A stretch of 64,000 nucleotides of DNA from CALBJU01 sp965247125 (GCA_965247125.1 CBDFGO010000003.1:1426001-1490000); one strand, 5' to 3'. Shown: positions 8,322-17,817, counted from the stretch's first letter. Notes: generated from the letters alone by a model not told the origin. Program-made: numbers and translations.

Positions 8322-9095
8322 ATGGCTAACGCGATGAGGATTCTTTTTATTACTGGAGAGGTTGCACCATTTTCCGACACTTCGGAAATAGCTAAGATTG
8401 TACGGACACTCCCCGAGTCTCTACATGAATCGGGAAAATACGAAACCAGAATTCTGATGCCGAGATACGGAACCGTCAGTGAAAGAAGGAATCGCCTGCA
8501 CGAAGTCATCCGTCTATCGGGAAGCGAAATCACTCTGGGCGATCGCACGGAAGTGCTGCGTGTGAAAGTGGCATCTATCCCTGGAATCCGCCTTCAGGTG
8601 TATTTCATGGACAACGATTACTATTTCAAGAGGAAAGGCATTTTTGCGGATCGGCAAGGCGTACTCTTTGAGGACAATCTCGAGCGCGCCGCGTTTTATG
8701 CGCGAAGTGTAATTCGCACCATCCGGAATTTGGGCTGGCAACCTGACCTCGTCCACGCGTTTGGCTGGTTGAGTGGGCTCGTTCCCTACGTACTGAGAAC
8801 GGAATTTGCGGACGATGAGCTCTTCAAGAACGCAAAAATCGTATACACTCCCGAGACCGTTGAATTCGAGGCCCGGCTGGACGGGAAGAGTTTCGATTCA
8901 CTGAGCCTTGCGCCTCATGACGAACTGATTGGTCGGAACCCGTCTGATGCAGGAATTCGGTTCGCGGACGCATCAATCTTCCCTTCTTCCATGAAAGACG
9001 ACGGGGATGCTCCATCGTTCAGTGGTGAAGCAGAAACCGAGATGGAAGAGGCAGTGGCGGTATACGAAAGCATAATGAGCGGTGTATTGGCGTAG
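8322..9095 (+). CDS. Short starch/glycogen synthase-like protein (GT5 N-domain only)
   Basis: A 257-residue protein equal to the N-terminal Rossmann half of glycogen/starch synthase. Seen: the first strand MRILFITGEVAPF, RYGTVSERRNRLHEVIRLSG, VYFMDNDYYFKR and the DLVHAFGW segment. The ADP-glucose-binding KxGGL motif that normally follows EVAPF is replaced by SDTSEI, and the whole C-terminal GT-B half is missing, so it cannot be a normal glycogen synthase. The same short, motif-less family is conserved in Bacteroidota next to DUF4270 genes, so it is a real gene rather than a fragment. It starts a four-gene same-strand cluster of otherwise exported proteins. Its role is unknown; a regulatory or sugar-nucleotide-binding role is inference. 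Confidence 0.8.
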   Translation: MANAMRILFITGEVAPFSDTSEIAKIVRTLPESLHESGKYETRILMPRYGTVSERRNRLHEVIRLSGSEITLGDRTEVLRVKVASIPGIRLQVYFMDNDYYFKRKGIFADRQGVLFEDNLERAAFYARSVIRTIRNLGWQPDLVHAFGWLSGLVPYVLRTEFADDELFKNAKIVYTPETVEFEARLDGKSFDSLSLAPHDELIGRNPSDAGIRFADASIFPSSMKDDGDAPSFSGEAETEMEEAVAVYESIMSGVLA

Positions 9096-9145
9096 CCTCG
9101 TTTTTGCACTGTTTTCGGGAAACATCCTGCTTCATGACGGCATTG

Positions 9146-9162
9146 TACACGCCCGTTAATTA
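9146..9162 (+). promoter_or_regulatory. Motif shared upstream of two consecutive genes (copy 2)
   Basis: TACACGCCCGTTAATTA, the second copy of the motif at 8293-8309, located 125-141 bp before the ATG at 9287. A 6-bp hairpin (CCCTGG 9175-9180 with CCAGGG 9192-9197) follows it. Confidence 0.4.
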
Positions 9163-9286
9163 ATATCTATGAATCCCTGGGAAGCACGTCTCCAGGGCTT
9201 TGAGTTTTTCCGAACTGGGACATACGAACGCACATCTCCCCACCGTTTGGGAAATGAGTCAACCCAGAGATCGCACATTCGATTTG

Positions 9287-10459
9287 ATGTTCAAGACCAA
9301 GCGCTTTTTATTCAGCTTCTTTGCACTTCTTTCCGCTTCAATTCTGATGACCGGTTGCGATGACCGGACTAATGTCGGGATCGACCTGGTTGATTCCCAG
9401 ACAGAGGAGTCAAGGGTGATAACTCTAAGCGCGAACTATTTGCAGGACAACGCATTAGGGGATGTTACTGGAGGAAACGCCGCATCGGGTGCCTTACGAG
9501 CTCTCGCAGGCGTGGTCGAAGATCCCGTTGCGGGACGCATAGAGACCATCGGTCTGCTGGATTTCGTTGCGTCTAGCCAGTTTGGGGCCTCCTTCCTGAG
9601 TCAGCCCGTGACCTTCGCGGAATTGACAGTGTCGATAGAGTACGTATACGGGGACACCACAAAGCCCGTCACATTCGAGCTGTTTCAGGTAAACGAGACC
9701 TGGACCTCTGCTTTCGCTCGCGCAGATACTACCATTGGTACTGGCGCCGTGGTATTAACGACGACAATACCTGCGGTGGAAGGCGATCATGCTGTCGCTA
9801 TGCCCACAGAGTGGATATCCGCATTTGATGGCATCCTTCGAAGTTCGACATTCACAGATGATTTCAACGGTTTCGCCCTTAGAGCAACCAGTGGGAACGC
9901 TATTCTCGGTGTCGGATTTTCGGGTACGTCTCTTCGAGCTTCGTCGACCCCGGGGGATACCGTCAGTTTCAGCTTGTCCAAGGTTCTAACCACCTCGTCG
10001 CGAATTCCAGACTCAGCCTCGTCAGAGTATATGTTGCTTCAGGACGGGGCTGCGAGTGGCCTCGATGTATCTTTCCCGTTTCTAAGCGAATCTTTTCCGG
10101 AAGCTCTGGTTCATCGAGTTCTGGTGCGCCTGAATACCGCAGATCTTTCAGACCTGTATCCTTCTGGCTTCAACCGGCCCGAAGTAACGTTGGTTGGTCT
10201 GAGGGTTGTGGCGGATGATAACGTGACAAGGCTGAGTGTGGAAGAGGTAGGCATTGCCTCGGACGGAAGCCTCACATTCGATAATACCGTCCTTACCAAC
10301 GTCGTCCAGTCGGTGAATTTGGGCAAGTCTTCGCTGGACAGATTTGAACTGTATCTGCCATCCACTCAAAGTGGTGTCGGATTTTTGGCCATACAGCTGG
10401 GAGCCATTTCGAGTGAGAGTCTCCCCCGGGCAATCGTAACGTTCACTCCACTGAAGTGA
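9287..10459 (+). CDS. DUF4270-like lipoprotein
   Basis: An exported lipoprotein of about 390 residues. The signal is clear from the ATG at 9287: basic n-region (MFKTKR), hydrophobic core, and lipobox LMTGC with acylation at about Cys24, followed by DD. The mature part is rich in beta strands, Ser/Thr and Asp with no cysteine or enzyme motif. Layout and neighbourhood (directly after the short GT5 protein) match the DUF4270 lipoproteins of Bacteroidota; I assign it by this context more than by motif. ATG at 9254 and a start at 9200 are in frame but would put polar residues before the signal peptide. It ends 7 bp before the next gene, so they form an operon. Confidence 0.7.
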   Translation: MFKTKRFLFSFFALLSASILMTGCDDRTNVGIDLVDSQTEESRVITLSANYLQDNALGDVTGGNAASGALRALAGVVEDPVAGRIETIGLLDFVASSQFGASFLSQPVTFAELTVSIEYVYGDTTKPVTFELFQVNETWTSAFARADTTIGTGAVVLTTTIPAVEGDHAVAMPTEWISAFDGILRSSTFTDDFNGFALRATSGNAILGVGFSGTSLRASSTPGDTVSFSLSKVLTTSSRIPDSASSEYMLLQDGAASGLDVSFPFLSESFPEALVHRVLVRLNTADLSDLYPSGFNRPEVTLVGLRVVADDNVTRLSVEEVGIASDGSLTFDNTVLTNVVQSVNLGKSSLDRFELYLPSTQSGVGFLAIQLGAISSESLPRAIVTFTPLK

Positions 10460-10466
10460 GGAAAAA

Positions 10467-11804
10467 ATGAATCATCCTCCCTATCTACATTCCAACGCGC
10501 AGAAGTTTATGCAGCGAATTCTCGCTCTCACGTTTTTGGTCATCCTTCTTCCTGCGTACAGCATTTCGGCTCAGAGCCAGAAGGATGGTTCCATTTATTC
10601 GAGATTCGGACTGGGTGAGAGACAACAGTTCTTGACATCGAGGAGTCAGGCCATGGGAGGCGGTGGCTATGCCCTGGCCGGAACGAGATATACCAATTTT
10701 GCAAATCCCGCGGCACTGAGTGATCAGATCTTGACCCGTTTCGCAGGGGGTTTTTCTTTCGAATCCATCAAAGTAAGTGCTGAAGGATTTGAACAGGGCA
10801 CGGTGGCTTCAGGCACCCTCAGTGCTGTCCAGATTGGATTTCCCCTTGTGACAAATAAAACCGGAATGGGATTTTCATTTTCGCCCTACACCAGAGTGTC
10901 CTATAGGGTTGACAGCCCTGGGAGTATTATTTCGGACCCAGAAAACGGTGGTGAAACCCCTCTCATCAGCCGCTTTGGCGGCAGCGGCGGTCTCCAGAAG
11001 CTATCAATGGCTTCGGGTCACCGTATTTCCCGAAATGTGAGTCTGGGACTTAGTCTTGACTACCTCTTCGGCATTATCGAAGAGTCTCAAGGATCCAGTT
11101 TCAATTCAACGCTATTCGTAGATCGGACGGTTGAAAAAACGCTACGTCTTCGGGGATTAACGGCGACTGCGGGCGCGCGTTATGTGGTCCCGGGCCTTCC
11201 AACAGGAAAAGCACTGGTGATCGGCGGAACGATTTCCCTTCCGACAACGCTCAGTGGCAAACGAGCACTCGCCCTCACCACTACAGTAGGTAGCGACACG
11301 CTGTCGACCACATCCAGTGGCGACGTGAAATTACCGCTCGCCTGGGCGTTCGGCGTCGCGTACCAGCCTGAAGCGAGGTGGACCTTTATCGCTGATGCGA
11401 GCTACGAAGGGTGGTCAGCGTTCGAGAGCGACTTCGATCTGCCGGGTTATTCAGCGGCTTCGAATTCAAGTTTCGACAACCGTCTCCGTCTATCGGCCGG
11501 AGCCGAGTTCTGGCCAGCTGGTGGGCGCCCGTTCGCCAGCTATGGTTCCAGAATCGCCTATCGATTGGGAGTTTATTCAGATCAATCGTACGTTTCTCCG
11601 GATGAGGATGAACCTATCCGTTCTCTTGGCATTACCGGGGGTTTGAGCATGCCATCTCTCATTCCTGGCACGAATATTGACTTGAATATCGATATTGGAC
11701 GTAGAGGAACCACGTCTAACGGATTGGTCAAAGACCGTTACATTCGATTCAGTCTCAACATTAATTTCGGTGATCGCTGGTTTGACCGACAGGGCCTTCG
11801 CTAG
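10467..11804 (+). CDS. Outer-membrane beta-barrel protein (FadL/OmpP1-like)
   Basis: A 445-residue exported barrel protein. A GAGG sequence six bases before the ATG at 10467 supports that start and is one of the few good Shine-Dalgarno sites here; an internal ATG at 10509 gives a cleaner signal peptide (MQRILALTFLVILLPAYSISAQ). The mature part opens with SIYSRFGLGERQ and AMGGGGYALAG...NFANPAALS, the N-terminal pattern of FadL/OmpP1 transporters, and continues as alternating strands to a terminal strand (YIRFSLNINFGDRWFDRQGLR contains the usual aromatic near the end). Likely function is passive transport of a hydrophobic molecule or a structural barrel. Co-transcribed with the DUF4270-like lipoprotein, with which it may form an outer-membrane pair. 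Confidence 0.75.
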   Translation: MNHPPYLHSNAQKFMQRILALTFLVILLPAYSISAQSQKDGSIYSRFGLGERQQFLTSRSQAMGGGGYALAGTRYTNFANPAALSDQILTRFAGGFSFESIKVSAEGFEQGTVASGTLSAVQIGFPLVTNKTGMGFSFSPYTRVSYRVDSPGSIISDPENGGETPLISRFGGSGGLQKLSMASGHRISRNVSLGLSLDYLFGIIEESQGSSFNSTLFVDRTVEKTLRLRGLTATAGARYVVPGLPTGKALVIGGTISLPTTLSGKRALALTTTVGSDTLSTTSSGDVKLPLAWAFGVAYQPEARWTFIADASYEGWSAFESDFDLPGYSAASNSSFDNRLRLSAGAEFWPAGGRPFASYGSRIAYRLGVYSDQSYVSPDEDEPIRSLGITGGLSMPSLIPGTNIDLNIDIGRRGTTSNGLVKDRYIRFSLNINFGDRWFDRQGLR

Positions 11805-11858
11805 TCCCGGCGTGATCTTCACTCGCTGTGTATTTCGCACTGCATACCGACAGGTACC

Positions 11859-13184
11859 ATGTCATTCCGCCAGATTAAATCAGCAGAAATACTTGCGATA
11901 GTTGCCTTTCTGACCACAGTTGTGGTTTTTTCCGGCTTCGCAAAGACGGCTCAGGCCCAGTCTGAGTGCGTCGAAGACGACATTCCAATGAACTATAGTC
12001 TCTATTACGAAGACTATAGAAACGGGGGCTGGGAGACTTCTCTTCCCTACCTGCGCTGGATCATCAGGTGTGCACCAGGCTTCCCGTCGAGCAACGACCG
12101 TAACTATCGCAGGCTCGTCGAGGTGTACGAAGGACTGGCTATGGACGCCGAAGATGCCGACACCAGACGCGTCTATCTGGACTCCGCACTCTACATCCAC
12201 GATATCGCACCGTCTGCTTTAATGGACGCGGGAATTGAGGCTGAACCGTACAATTGGATCTTTAATAAAGGCCGTTTCATCCAGAAGAACTTTGAACATC
12301 TCGAGGATCTGCAGCCATCTGTAGGGGGCATCTACCTCGACGCTTACAATCTGGACGCGTCAAAAATGCAGCACTACTACATCAATGTGATCATTGTTGA
12401 TTTCGTGACCAGAGATGAGAAGAGCGATGCGATTGAGTTCATGGATCGGGTTGAAGTGGATTTTTCCGGTGATGCTGAAGTATTGACAACGCTCGAAACG
12501 TGGCGCGGAACACTGTTTACCTCTCCCGAGGAGCGGATCGGTTTTCTTGAAGGACAAATTGAAAAGAAGCCAGACGACCCAGAGCTGAAGGCGGAATTAC
12601 TTGATCTATACATGGTTGAGGGAATTCGCGATAAGGCCTATGAAATGGCTGAGAAGGTCATGAGCGAATCTCCCACACCACGACTCTACCGGACCGTCGC
12701 CAAGATGCGTTTGGACGATGGTGATACCGCAGAGGCCATTCGCCTCTATGAGGCTTCATTGACCATGGAGGGTGGTGAAGAGGCCGCGAAAGAAGTCTAC
12801 TTTAACATTGGCATCGGTCATCAGCAAGAAGGCCGTCTGGCGAGTGCTCGCTCGCAGTTTCGCCGGGCCATCAATGCAGATCCAACGGACGTACAGGCAT
12901 TGATTGCTATTGGCGATCTATACGTGACGTCAGTCCAGGGCTGCGGATCCTTTGAACGCGAGGACAGAGCGGTTTACTGGCTCGCTGCAGACTACTTCGA
13001 CCGCGCCGCTTCTCGCGCCGACACGGATACGTACAGAAATCAGGCGCGCCAACGGGCATCAGACATACGGCGTTTCTTCCCGACCGCTGAGGACAAGTTC
13101 TTTAAAAACTGGACCACAGGCGACAGATACACGGTCGATTACGGCTGCTATACCTGGGTAGGCGAAACTACAACTGTTCGGTAG
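11859..13184 (+). CDS. Exported tetratricopeptide-repeat protein
   Basis: A 441-residue protein with a signal peptide (hydrophobic core ILAIVAFLTTVVVFSGF, cleavage after AQA near residue 34) and TPR-type helical repeats through most of its length. The clearest TPR pair is at about residues 300-355 (EAIRLYEASLTMEGGEEAAKEVYFNIGIGH, then ARSQFRRAINADPTDVQALIAIGDLY shows the A-x3-Y/F and P-x-D signatures). A YYEDYRNGGWETSLPYLRWII segment near residue 50 begins the first repeat. Four or more Cys residues in the mature protein could form disulfides. It is the last gene of the 8322-13184 cluster and is followed by a strong terminator. Likely a periplasmic protein-interaction module; partner unknown. 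Confidence 0.8.
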   Translation: MSFRQIKSAEILAIVAFLTTVVVFSGFAKTAQAQSECVEDDIPMNYSLYYEDYRNGGWETSLPYLRWIIRCAPGFPSSNDRNYRRLVEVYEGLAMDAEDADTRRVYLDSALYIHDIAPSALMDAGIEAEPYNWIFNKGRFIQKNFEHLEDLQPSVGGIYLDAYNLDASKMQHYYINVIIVDFVTRDEKSDAIEFMDRVEVDFSGDAEVLTTLETWRGTLFTSPEERIGFLEGQIEKKPDDPELKAELLDLYMVEGIRDKAYEMAEKVMSESPTPRLYRTVAKMRLDDGDTAEAIRLYEASLTMEGGEEAAKEVYFNIGIGHQQEGRLASARSQFRRAINADPTDVQALIAIGDLYVTSVQGCGSFEREDRAVYWLAADYFDRAASRADTDTYRNQARQRASDIRRFFPTAEDKFFKNWTTGDRYTVDYGCYTWVGETTTVR

Positions 13185-13207
13185 ACAGATCGAATTTCGG
13201 CATGAAT

Positions 13208-13241
13208 GGTGGGCGCTCCCTGGAGCGCCCACCCTTTTTTT
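13208..13241 (+). terminator. Intrinsic terminator after the TPR gene
   Basis: An 11- to 12-bp GC-rich stem (13208-13219 with 13222-13233) followed by CTTTTTTT at 13234-13241, starting 24 bp after the TPR stop codon. This is the strongest rho-independent terminator in the window and closes the cluster that begins at 8322. Confidence 0.92.
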
Positions 13242-13363
13242 GGCCCATCCTTGCTCGCCTACACGAATTGATCGAGAAAAGACGGCACTTTCTTTGTCAT
13301 TCGGCCTGATCATCCCGAATTTCGCTTCCGCAGACGGGAAACCATTCAGAAACAGCACAAATC

Positions 13364-14647
13364 ATGTCCCTCATCGCAGACATTCATGCCCGCCAGATCT
13401 TCGATAGCCGAGGTAATCCAACGGTTGAGGTCGACGTGATAACTGAGGACGGTCATTTTGGAAGAGCAGCGGTTCCAAGCGGTGCTTCCACGGGTGAGAA
13501 TGAAGCCGTAGAGTTGCGCGACGGCGACGATTCTCGGTACATGGGAAAAGGTGTTTCGGGGGCTGTCAACAATGTCAATGAGAGGATTGCTCCTGAGCTC
13601 GAGGGCTGGTATGTGTTCGATCAAATCGAGATCGACTCGTTTCTCAACGAGCTTGATGGGACCCCCAATAAAAGTGAGTTAGGAGCCAACGCGATACTTG
13701 GCGTATCTCTCGCCGTAGCAAATGCCGCCGCAAGTGCCGCAGGCCTGCCCCTCTTTCGATATATCGGTGGGTCGGGTGCACGACAGTTGCCCGTTCCGAT
13801 GATGAACATCATCAATGGGGGAAGGCATGCCGATAACAGCGTCGACATGCAGGAATTCATGATAATGCCAACAGGTGCTCCTACATTTTCTGAAGCTCTC
13901 AGAATGGGCTCCGAAGTGTTTCATCACCTGAAGACCGTACTGGGAGAACGCGGTTTAAGCACCGCGGTCGGAGACGAAGGAGGATTCGCGCCAAATTTGT
14001 CCTCCAATGAGGAGGCCGTCGAGGTCATTCTGCGCGCGATAGAATCTGCCGGTTATTCTCCCGGTGAAGATATCCATATCGCCCTGGATCCTGCCGCATC
14101 TGAAATGGCAAAGGATGACGGATACAACTTCTGGAAAAGTGACCCCGACCGAGTTCGATCCTCAGAAGAAATGGTTTCTTTTTGGGCCGATTGGGCCGAC
14201 AGATACCCCATTATTTCGATTGAGGATGGGATGACTGAGAACGATTGGGAGGGCTGGAGGTCGCTGACTGACAGGGTGGGTGAGAAGATACAGCTGGTCG
14301 GGGATGACCTGTTCGTAACCAATACGGAGTTTCTCAAGCGCGGCATCGATTCTGGTTGCGCAAACTCCATTCTGATTAAACTGAATCAGATTGGAACGTT
14401 GTCCGAAACGCTCGCGGCGATCGAAATGGCTCAAAAAAGTGGCTACACCACCGTCATTTCGCATCGGAGCGGAGAAACCGAGGACACCACAATTGCCGAC
14501 CTCGCAGTGGCTACCAACGCCGGTCAGATAAAAACTGGGTCATCAAGTCGCAGCGACCGCATGGCCAAATACAATCAACTGCTCAGACTCGAAGAATTAT
14601 TGGGCTCCGTAGCTGAGTATCCTGGAATGAATGCTCTGAGGATTTAG
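13364..14647 (+). CDS. eno: Enolase
   Basis: Interconverts 2-phosphoglycerate and phosphoenolpyruvate in glycolysis/gluconeogenesis. The 427-residue length is standard. Seen: the N-terminal ARQIFDSRGNPTVEVDV, the catalytic-loop SGASTGE, the Glu pair region DEGGFAPNL, the metal ligands in ALDPAASE and SIEDGMTENDW, GDDLFVTN, the catalytic Lys in IKLNQIGT, and the signature SHRSGETEDTTIADLAV. All catalytic and Mg-binding residues expected for a working enolase appear. The ATG at 13364 is the only start giving the usual first strand. ftsB follows 51 bp later on the same strand, an arrangement common in bacteria. Confidence 0.99.
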   Translation: MSLIADIHARQIFDSRGNPTVEVDVITEDGHFGRAAVPSGASTGENEAVELRDGDDSRYMGKGVSGAVNNVNERIAPELEGWYVFDQIEIDSFLNELDGTPNKSELGANAILGVSLAVANAAASAAGLPLFRYIGGSGARQLPVPMMNIINGGRHADNSVDMQEFMIMPTGAPTFSEALRMGSEVFHHLKTVLGERGLSTAVGDEGGFAPNLSSNEEAVEVILRAIESAGYSPGEDIHIALDPAASEMAKDDGYNFWKSDPDRVRSSEEMVSFWADWADRYPIISIEDGMTENDWEGWRSLTDRVGEKIQLVGDDLFVTNTEFLKRGIDSGCANSILIKLNQIGTLSETLAAIEMAQKSGYTTVISHRSGETEDTTIADLAVATNAGQIKTGSSSRSDRMAKYNQLLRLEELLGSVAEYPGMNALRI

Positions 14648-14698
14648 TACCTTAAGGCTGTCACCGCGGTCCTCCCCGCACACGTATTGTCCAGGCAG

Positions 14699-15004
14699 AT
14701 GGCGATTACAGACAGACTAGCGCATCTATTTGTTCAGTTCCGCCGAGCTGTAATTGTCAGTTTATGCTCTCTTGTTCTGATTTGGCTATTATTTTTTGAT
14801 AGCCACAGTGTTCTGAGCCGTGTCCAAATGCATCGTGAACAATCTGCGCTACAGGCCGATAACCAGGAATTGAAGGCTCGTATTCTAGAGCTGGAAGAAT
14901 TACTTGGTCATTCGCTTACCGCCGAAGAAGTGGAAAAAATTGCTCGCGAGCAATATGGCATGAGCAAGGACGGGGAAACGATCTATCCACTATTGGAACA
15001 GTAG
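14699..15004 (+). CDS. ftsB: FtsB/DivIC-type septum formation protein
   Basis: A 101-residue bitopic protein: a short basic cytoplasmic N-terminus, one membrane helix at about residues 17-37 (AVIVSLCSLVLIWLLFF), then a coiled coil (HREQSALQADNQELKARILELEELLG) and a C-terminal stretch with the family's VEKIAREQYGMSKDGE motif. FtsB/DivIC links FtsQ and FtsL in the divisome and helps activate septal wall synthesis. The position right after eno is typical. A TTG at 14687 is four codons upstream of the ATG at 14699; the ATG is preferred. The 218-bp gap that follows before lptD shows no other gene. Confidence 0.9.
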   Translation: MAITDRLAHLFVQFRRAVIVSLCSLVLIWLLFFDSHSVLSRVQMHREQSALQADNQELKARILELEELLGHSLTAEEVEKIAREQYGMSKDGETIYPLLEQ

Positions 15005-15222
15005 CATTTGGTGCACGATAAGAATCGATTTGCCGTAGGCATCGGCTGCCCTTAGCACGGGTCTTGAGTTTTTCCAGGAAACCGGGAGAAATGACGAAGG
15101 TATGTCCGGAACAGGTCACCTGATATTTCAGAAACACTACGAAAGCGGTAGCTCTACTGACTGACCTCTCGAAACGTGGGGTACAGAGCATCACCTTCGG
15201 GCGAGGTGTTCACTTAAGCGCG

Positions 15223-17817
15223 ATGACCGCCGTGTTGTTGCTCTCAGCACTCCTCCCCCAATCTGTTTTCGCTCGTCAGGATACCCAGACAATTACTGAA
15301 CCGGTAGAATTTGTTGCCGCGGACTCCATCGTTTTCCATCTGGGTCAGGATAAGCGCTTCGGAACGCTGTACGGCGCTGCTTCTGTCTCCTACGACGGCT
15401 CGTTTCTGAGCGCGCATGAGATCGATTTGTTACTCGGCGAAGAAGAGCTTCACGCCCGTGGATTGCGCTCAGATTCCGGCTGGGTCGGACAGCCTCAGAT
15501 CAAGCAGGGAGATGATCTCTTCTTCGGAGAGGAGCTGGCGTTTAATCTTCAGACCGGACGCGGTCGTATTGTGCTGGCCAAAACACAGTACGAGGAGGGA
15601 TTCATAAGGGCCGACGTTGTGAAATCGCTCGAAGACAGCACTCTCTTCATCAGAAACGGTGTGTATACAACCTGTCAATGTATAGACGATCCCTCCTATT
15701 CCCTGCGTTCGAACAAGATGAAAATGGTCGGCAGAAAGTGGATATATACTGGCCCGATCCAACTTTACCTGTTCAATATTCCGACCCCTCTATGGCTACC
15801 CTTTGGATTTCTGCCAGCCAAAGACGATCGCAGAAGTGGGCCTCTCCCCCCGACTTACGGCCAGGATGAATTCGGTTTTTATCTGCGTGACTGGGGATGG
15901 TATTTTTCCATGAACGACTTCATGGACCTGCAGCTCCAGGGAGGATTCTGGACGCAGGGAAGCTGGGAATCTCGAACGCTGTACCGGTACCGGAAGATGT
16001 ATGCCTTTGATGGACAGATTCGTTTTGACTATGCGCGCTTCAGGAATGGAGAGCCAGGGGATCCGAATTATTCTGTTAAACGAACCTCTTCTTTTCGGTG
16101 GACACACAATCAAACTCTCAGTCCGAGAGCTTCTTTCGATTCCAACGTCAATATGTCCTCGTCTACCTATCTGAAGGCCGTTTCCCAGGATTATGACGAT
16201 CGCGTCCGACAGGATCTGCAGTCCAGCATCAAGTTTACACAGCGATGGACCGGACGAAATCTGTCCGTACAGGTGAATCAGCGGCAAGTACTGTCCACAG
16301 GGCAGGTGAATCTTACTCTTCCGAGCCTTTCGTTTTCTCAGAGCAGTTTTAAGCCGTTCCAAAAAAATAATCGACTACCAGGAAGCAAGGAGAGTATTCT
16401 GGACAAATTGACCGTCAGCTACACTATGTCGGTCAACAACCGATTCAGCTTTAGTCCCCTTCCCGATGAGGAGTTGATTGCCCGCGGGGATTCACTCGCC
16501 GCTGAGATCAGTTGGTTCGATGCCCTCTTTTCCGGCGAAGATTACACACGCGCCACGGGAGACGATCAGCGATTCGACTTCAGAACCACGCATCGAATCC
16601 CCATCTCTGCTCCCTTTTCGGTCAGGCGTCTTCCCCTCTTGGGCGACCTGTCTCTAAATTTGTCGCCGAGCTTTACGTACACAGAGGACTGGTATCTGTC
16701 TTCAGAACAGCGCGGTCTGAATGCAGACAGCAAGGGAGTGGAGGTGACTTCAGATCCTGGATTCTTCGCCCTTCGGCAATTCAGTTCCTCCATCTCCGCA
16801 AATACGACCTTTTACGGTCTTTTTCCTTTTTCTGGATTCGGATACAATGGAATCCGACACACCGTTCGGCCCAGTATCGGGTTCTCGTACCGCCCTGATT
16901 TCTTCGATGAGCGGTGGGGATATGTCCGTTCATATACAGACGCAGAGGGAAAGGAAATCGATTACGCCGCCGTAGGGGGCGTCAGTCGAGGCCGCCAACA
17001 AGCTCTGACGTTTTCGCTCAGCAACGTTTTTGAGACCAAAAAGGTGGATACCGACTCCTCTGCGGTCTCGAGACCTGTCGGTGCAGCCAAGATTCTGGAT
17101 CTCAGTTTATCGAGCTCCTACAACTTCGCCGCAGACTCATTGCGCATGAGCAATGTCAGTCTTTCTGCCAGAACACGAGTCTTCGGTAAGGTGGACATAA
17201 ATTTCCGAAGCACGTATTCGCCGTACACTCTCAATTCCAACGGGGCGCTAACCAAGAATACCTCGTTTTCCCTGACCTCTCCTCTGGGCCGGTTGACCTC
17301 GGCAAACCTCACAATGCGGACGTCACTACGATCCAAAAGGGGCGCAGGAGATCGTCCTCTCACAACCCCTCGGGCCTCCATGGTGTCGACGCAGCCTGGA
17401 TTTGGCCAAACGGGACTTTCGAGAACCACCTTTCTCCAGAATGATTTTGGCTCGGCCGTAGCCGATTTTTCCATTCCCTGGTCTCTGAATCTGGACGTTA
17501 CGTACGGAATCACGAAAGGGAGTCTCTCAAGCATACGCCGCGCCATAATCAATACCACGTTCGATTTCAGCTTGACCCCAAACTGGAAGGTTTCGGGTCG
17601 CTCGGGCTACGACATTGAGCTAGGCCGGATGGCTACGACGAACATAGCCCTCGCGCGGGATTTTGACTGTTGGCAGATGTCGTTCAACTGGGTCCCTTTC
17701 GGACTTTATCAGTCATGGGGATTCGATCTGCACGTCAAGAGCGGCCATTTGAGAGACCTCCTGCGTATTCGACAGCCAAAATCAGATGTGCGCGACCGAT
17801 TCGGATCACTTTTTTAA
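15223..17817 (+). CDS. lptD: LPS-assembly outer membrane protein LptD-like
   Basis: An 864-residue outer-membrane protein that, with LptE, would insert lipopolysaccharide into the outer leaflet. Seen: a signal-peptide-like N-terminus ending FA-RQ near residue 18, an OstA/beta-jellyroll domain at about 25-150 (VEFVAADSIVFHLGQDKRFGTLYGAASV; GRIVLAKTQYEEGFIRAD), the YTTC-QC pair typical of the jellyroll-barrel junction, the LptD landmark PTPLWLPFGFLP, then a long beta-barrel of roughly 650 residues. The signal peptide from the ATG at 15223 lacks basic residues; the frame is open upstream and contains a CTG preceding KRG residues, so the true start may be further upstream. lptF lies 2.4 kb downstream. 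Confidence 0.85.
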   Translation: MTAVLLLSALLPQSVFARQDTQTITEPVEFVAADSIVFHLGQDKRFGTLYGAASVSYDGSFLSAHEIDLLLGEEELHARGLRSDSGWVGQPQIKQGDDLFFGEELAFNLQTGRGRIVLAKTQYEEGFIRADVVKSLEDSTLFIRNGVYTTCQCIDDPSYSLRSNKMKMVGRKWIYTGPIQLYLFNIPTPLWLPFGFLPAKDDRRSGPLPPTYGQDEFGFYLRDWGWYFSMNDFMDLQLQGGFWTQGSWESRTLYRYRKMYAFDGQIRFDYARFRNGEPGDPNYSVKRTSSFRWTHNQTLSPRASFDSNVNMSSSTYLKAVSQDYDDRVRQDLQSSIKFTQRWTGRNLSVQVNQRQVLSTGQVNLTLPSLSFSQSSFKPFQKNNRLPGSKESILDKLTVSYTMSVNNRFSFSPLPDEELIARGDSLAAEISWFDALFSGEDYTRATGDDQRFDFRTTHRIPISAPFSVRRLPLLGDLSLNLSPSFTYTEDWYLSSEQRGLNADSKGVEVTSDPGFFALRQFSSSISANTTFYGLFPFSGFGYNGIRHTVRPSIGFSYRPDFFDERWGYVRSYTDAEGKEIDYAAVGGVSRGRQQALTFSLSNVFETKKVDTDSSAVSRPVGAAKILDLSLSSSYNFAADSLRMSNVSLSARTRVFGKVDINFRSTYSPYTLNSNGALTKNTSFSLTSPLGRLTSANLTMRTSLRSKRGAGDRPLTTPRASMVSTQPGFGQTGLSRTTFLQNDFGSAVADFSIPWSLNLDVTYGITKGSLSSIRRAIINTTFDFSLTPNWKVSGRSGYDIELGRMATTNIALARDFDCWQMSFNWVPFGLYQSWGFDLHVKSGHLRDLLRIRQPKSDVRDRFGSLF

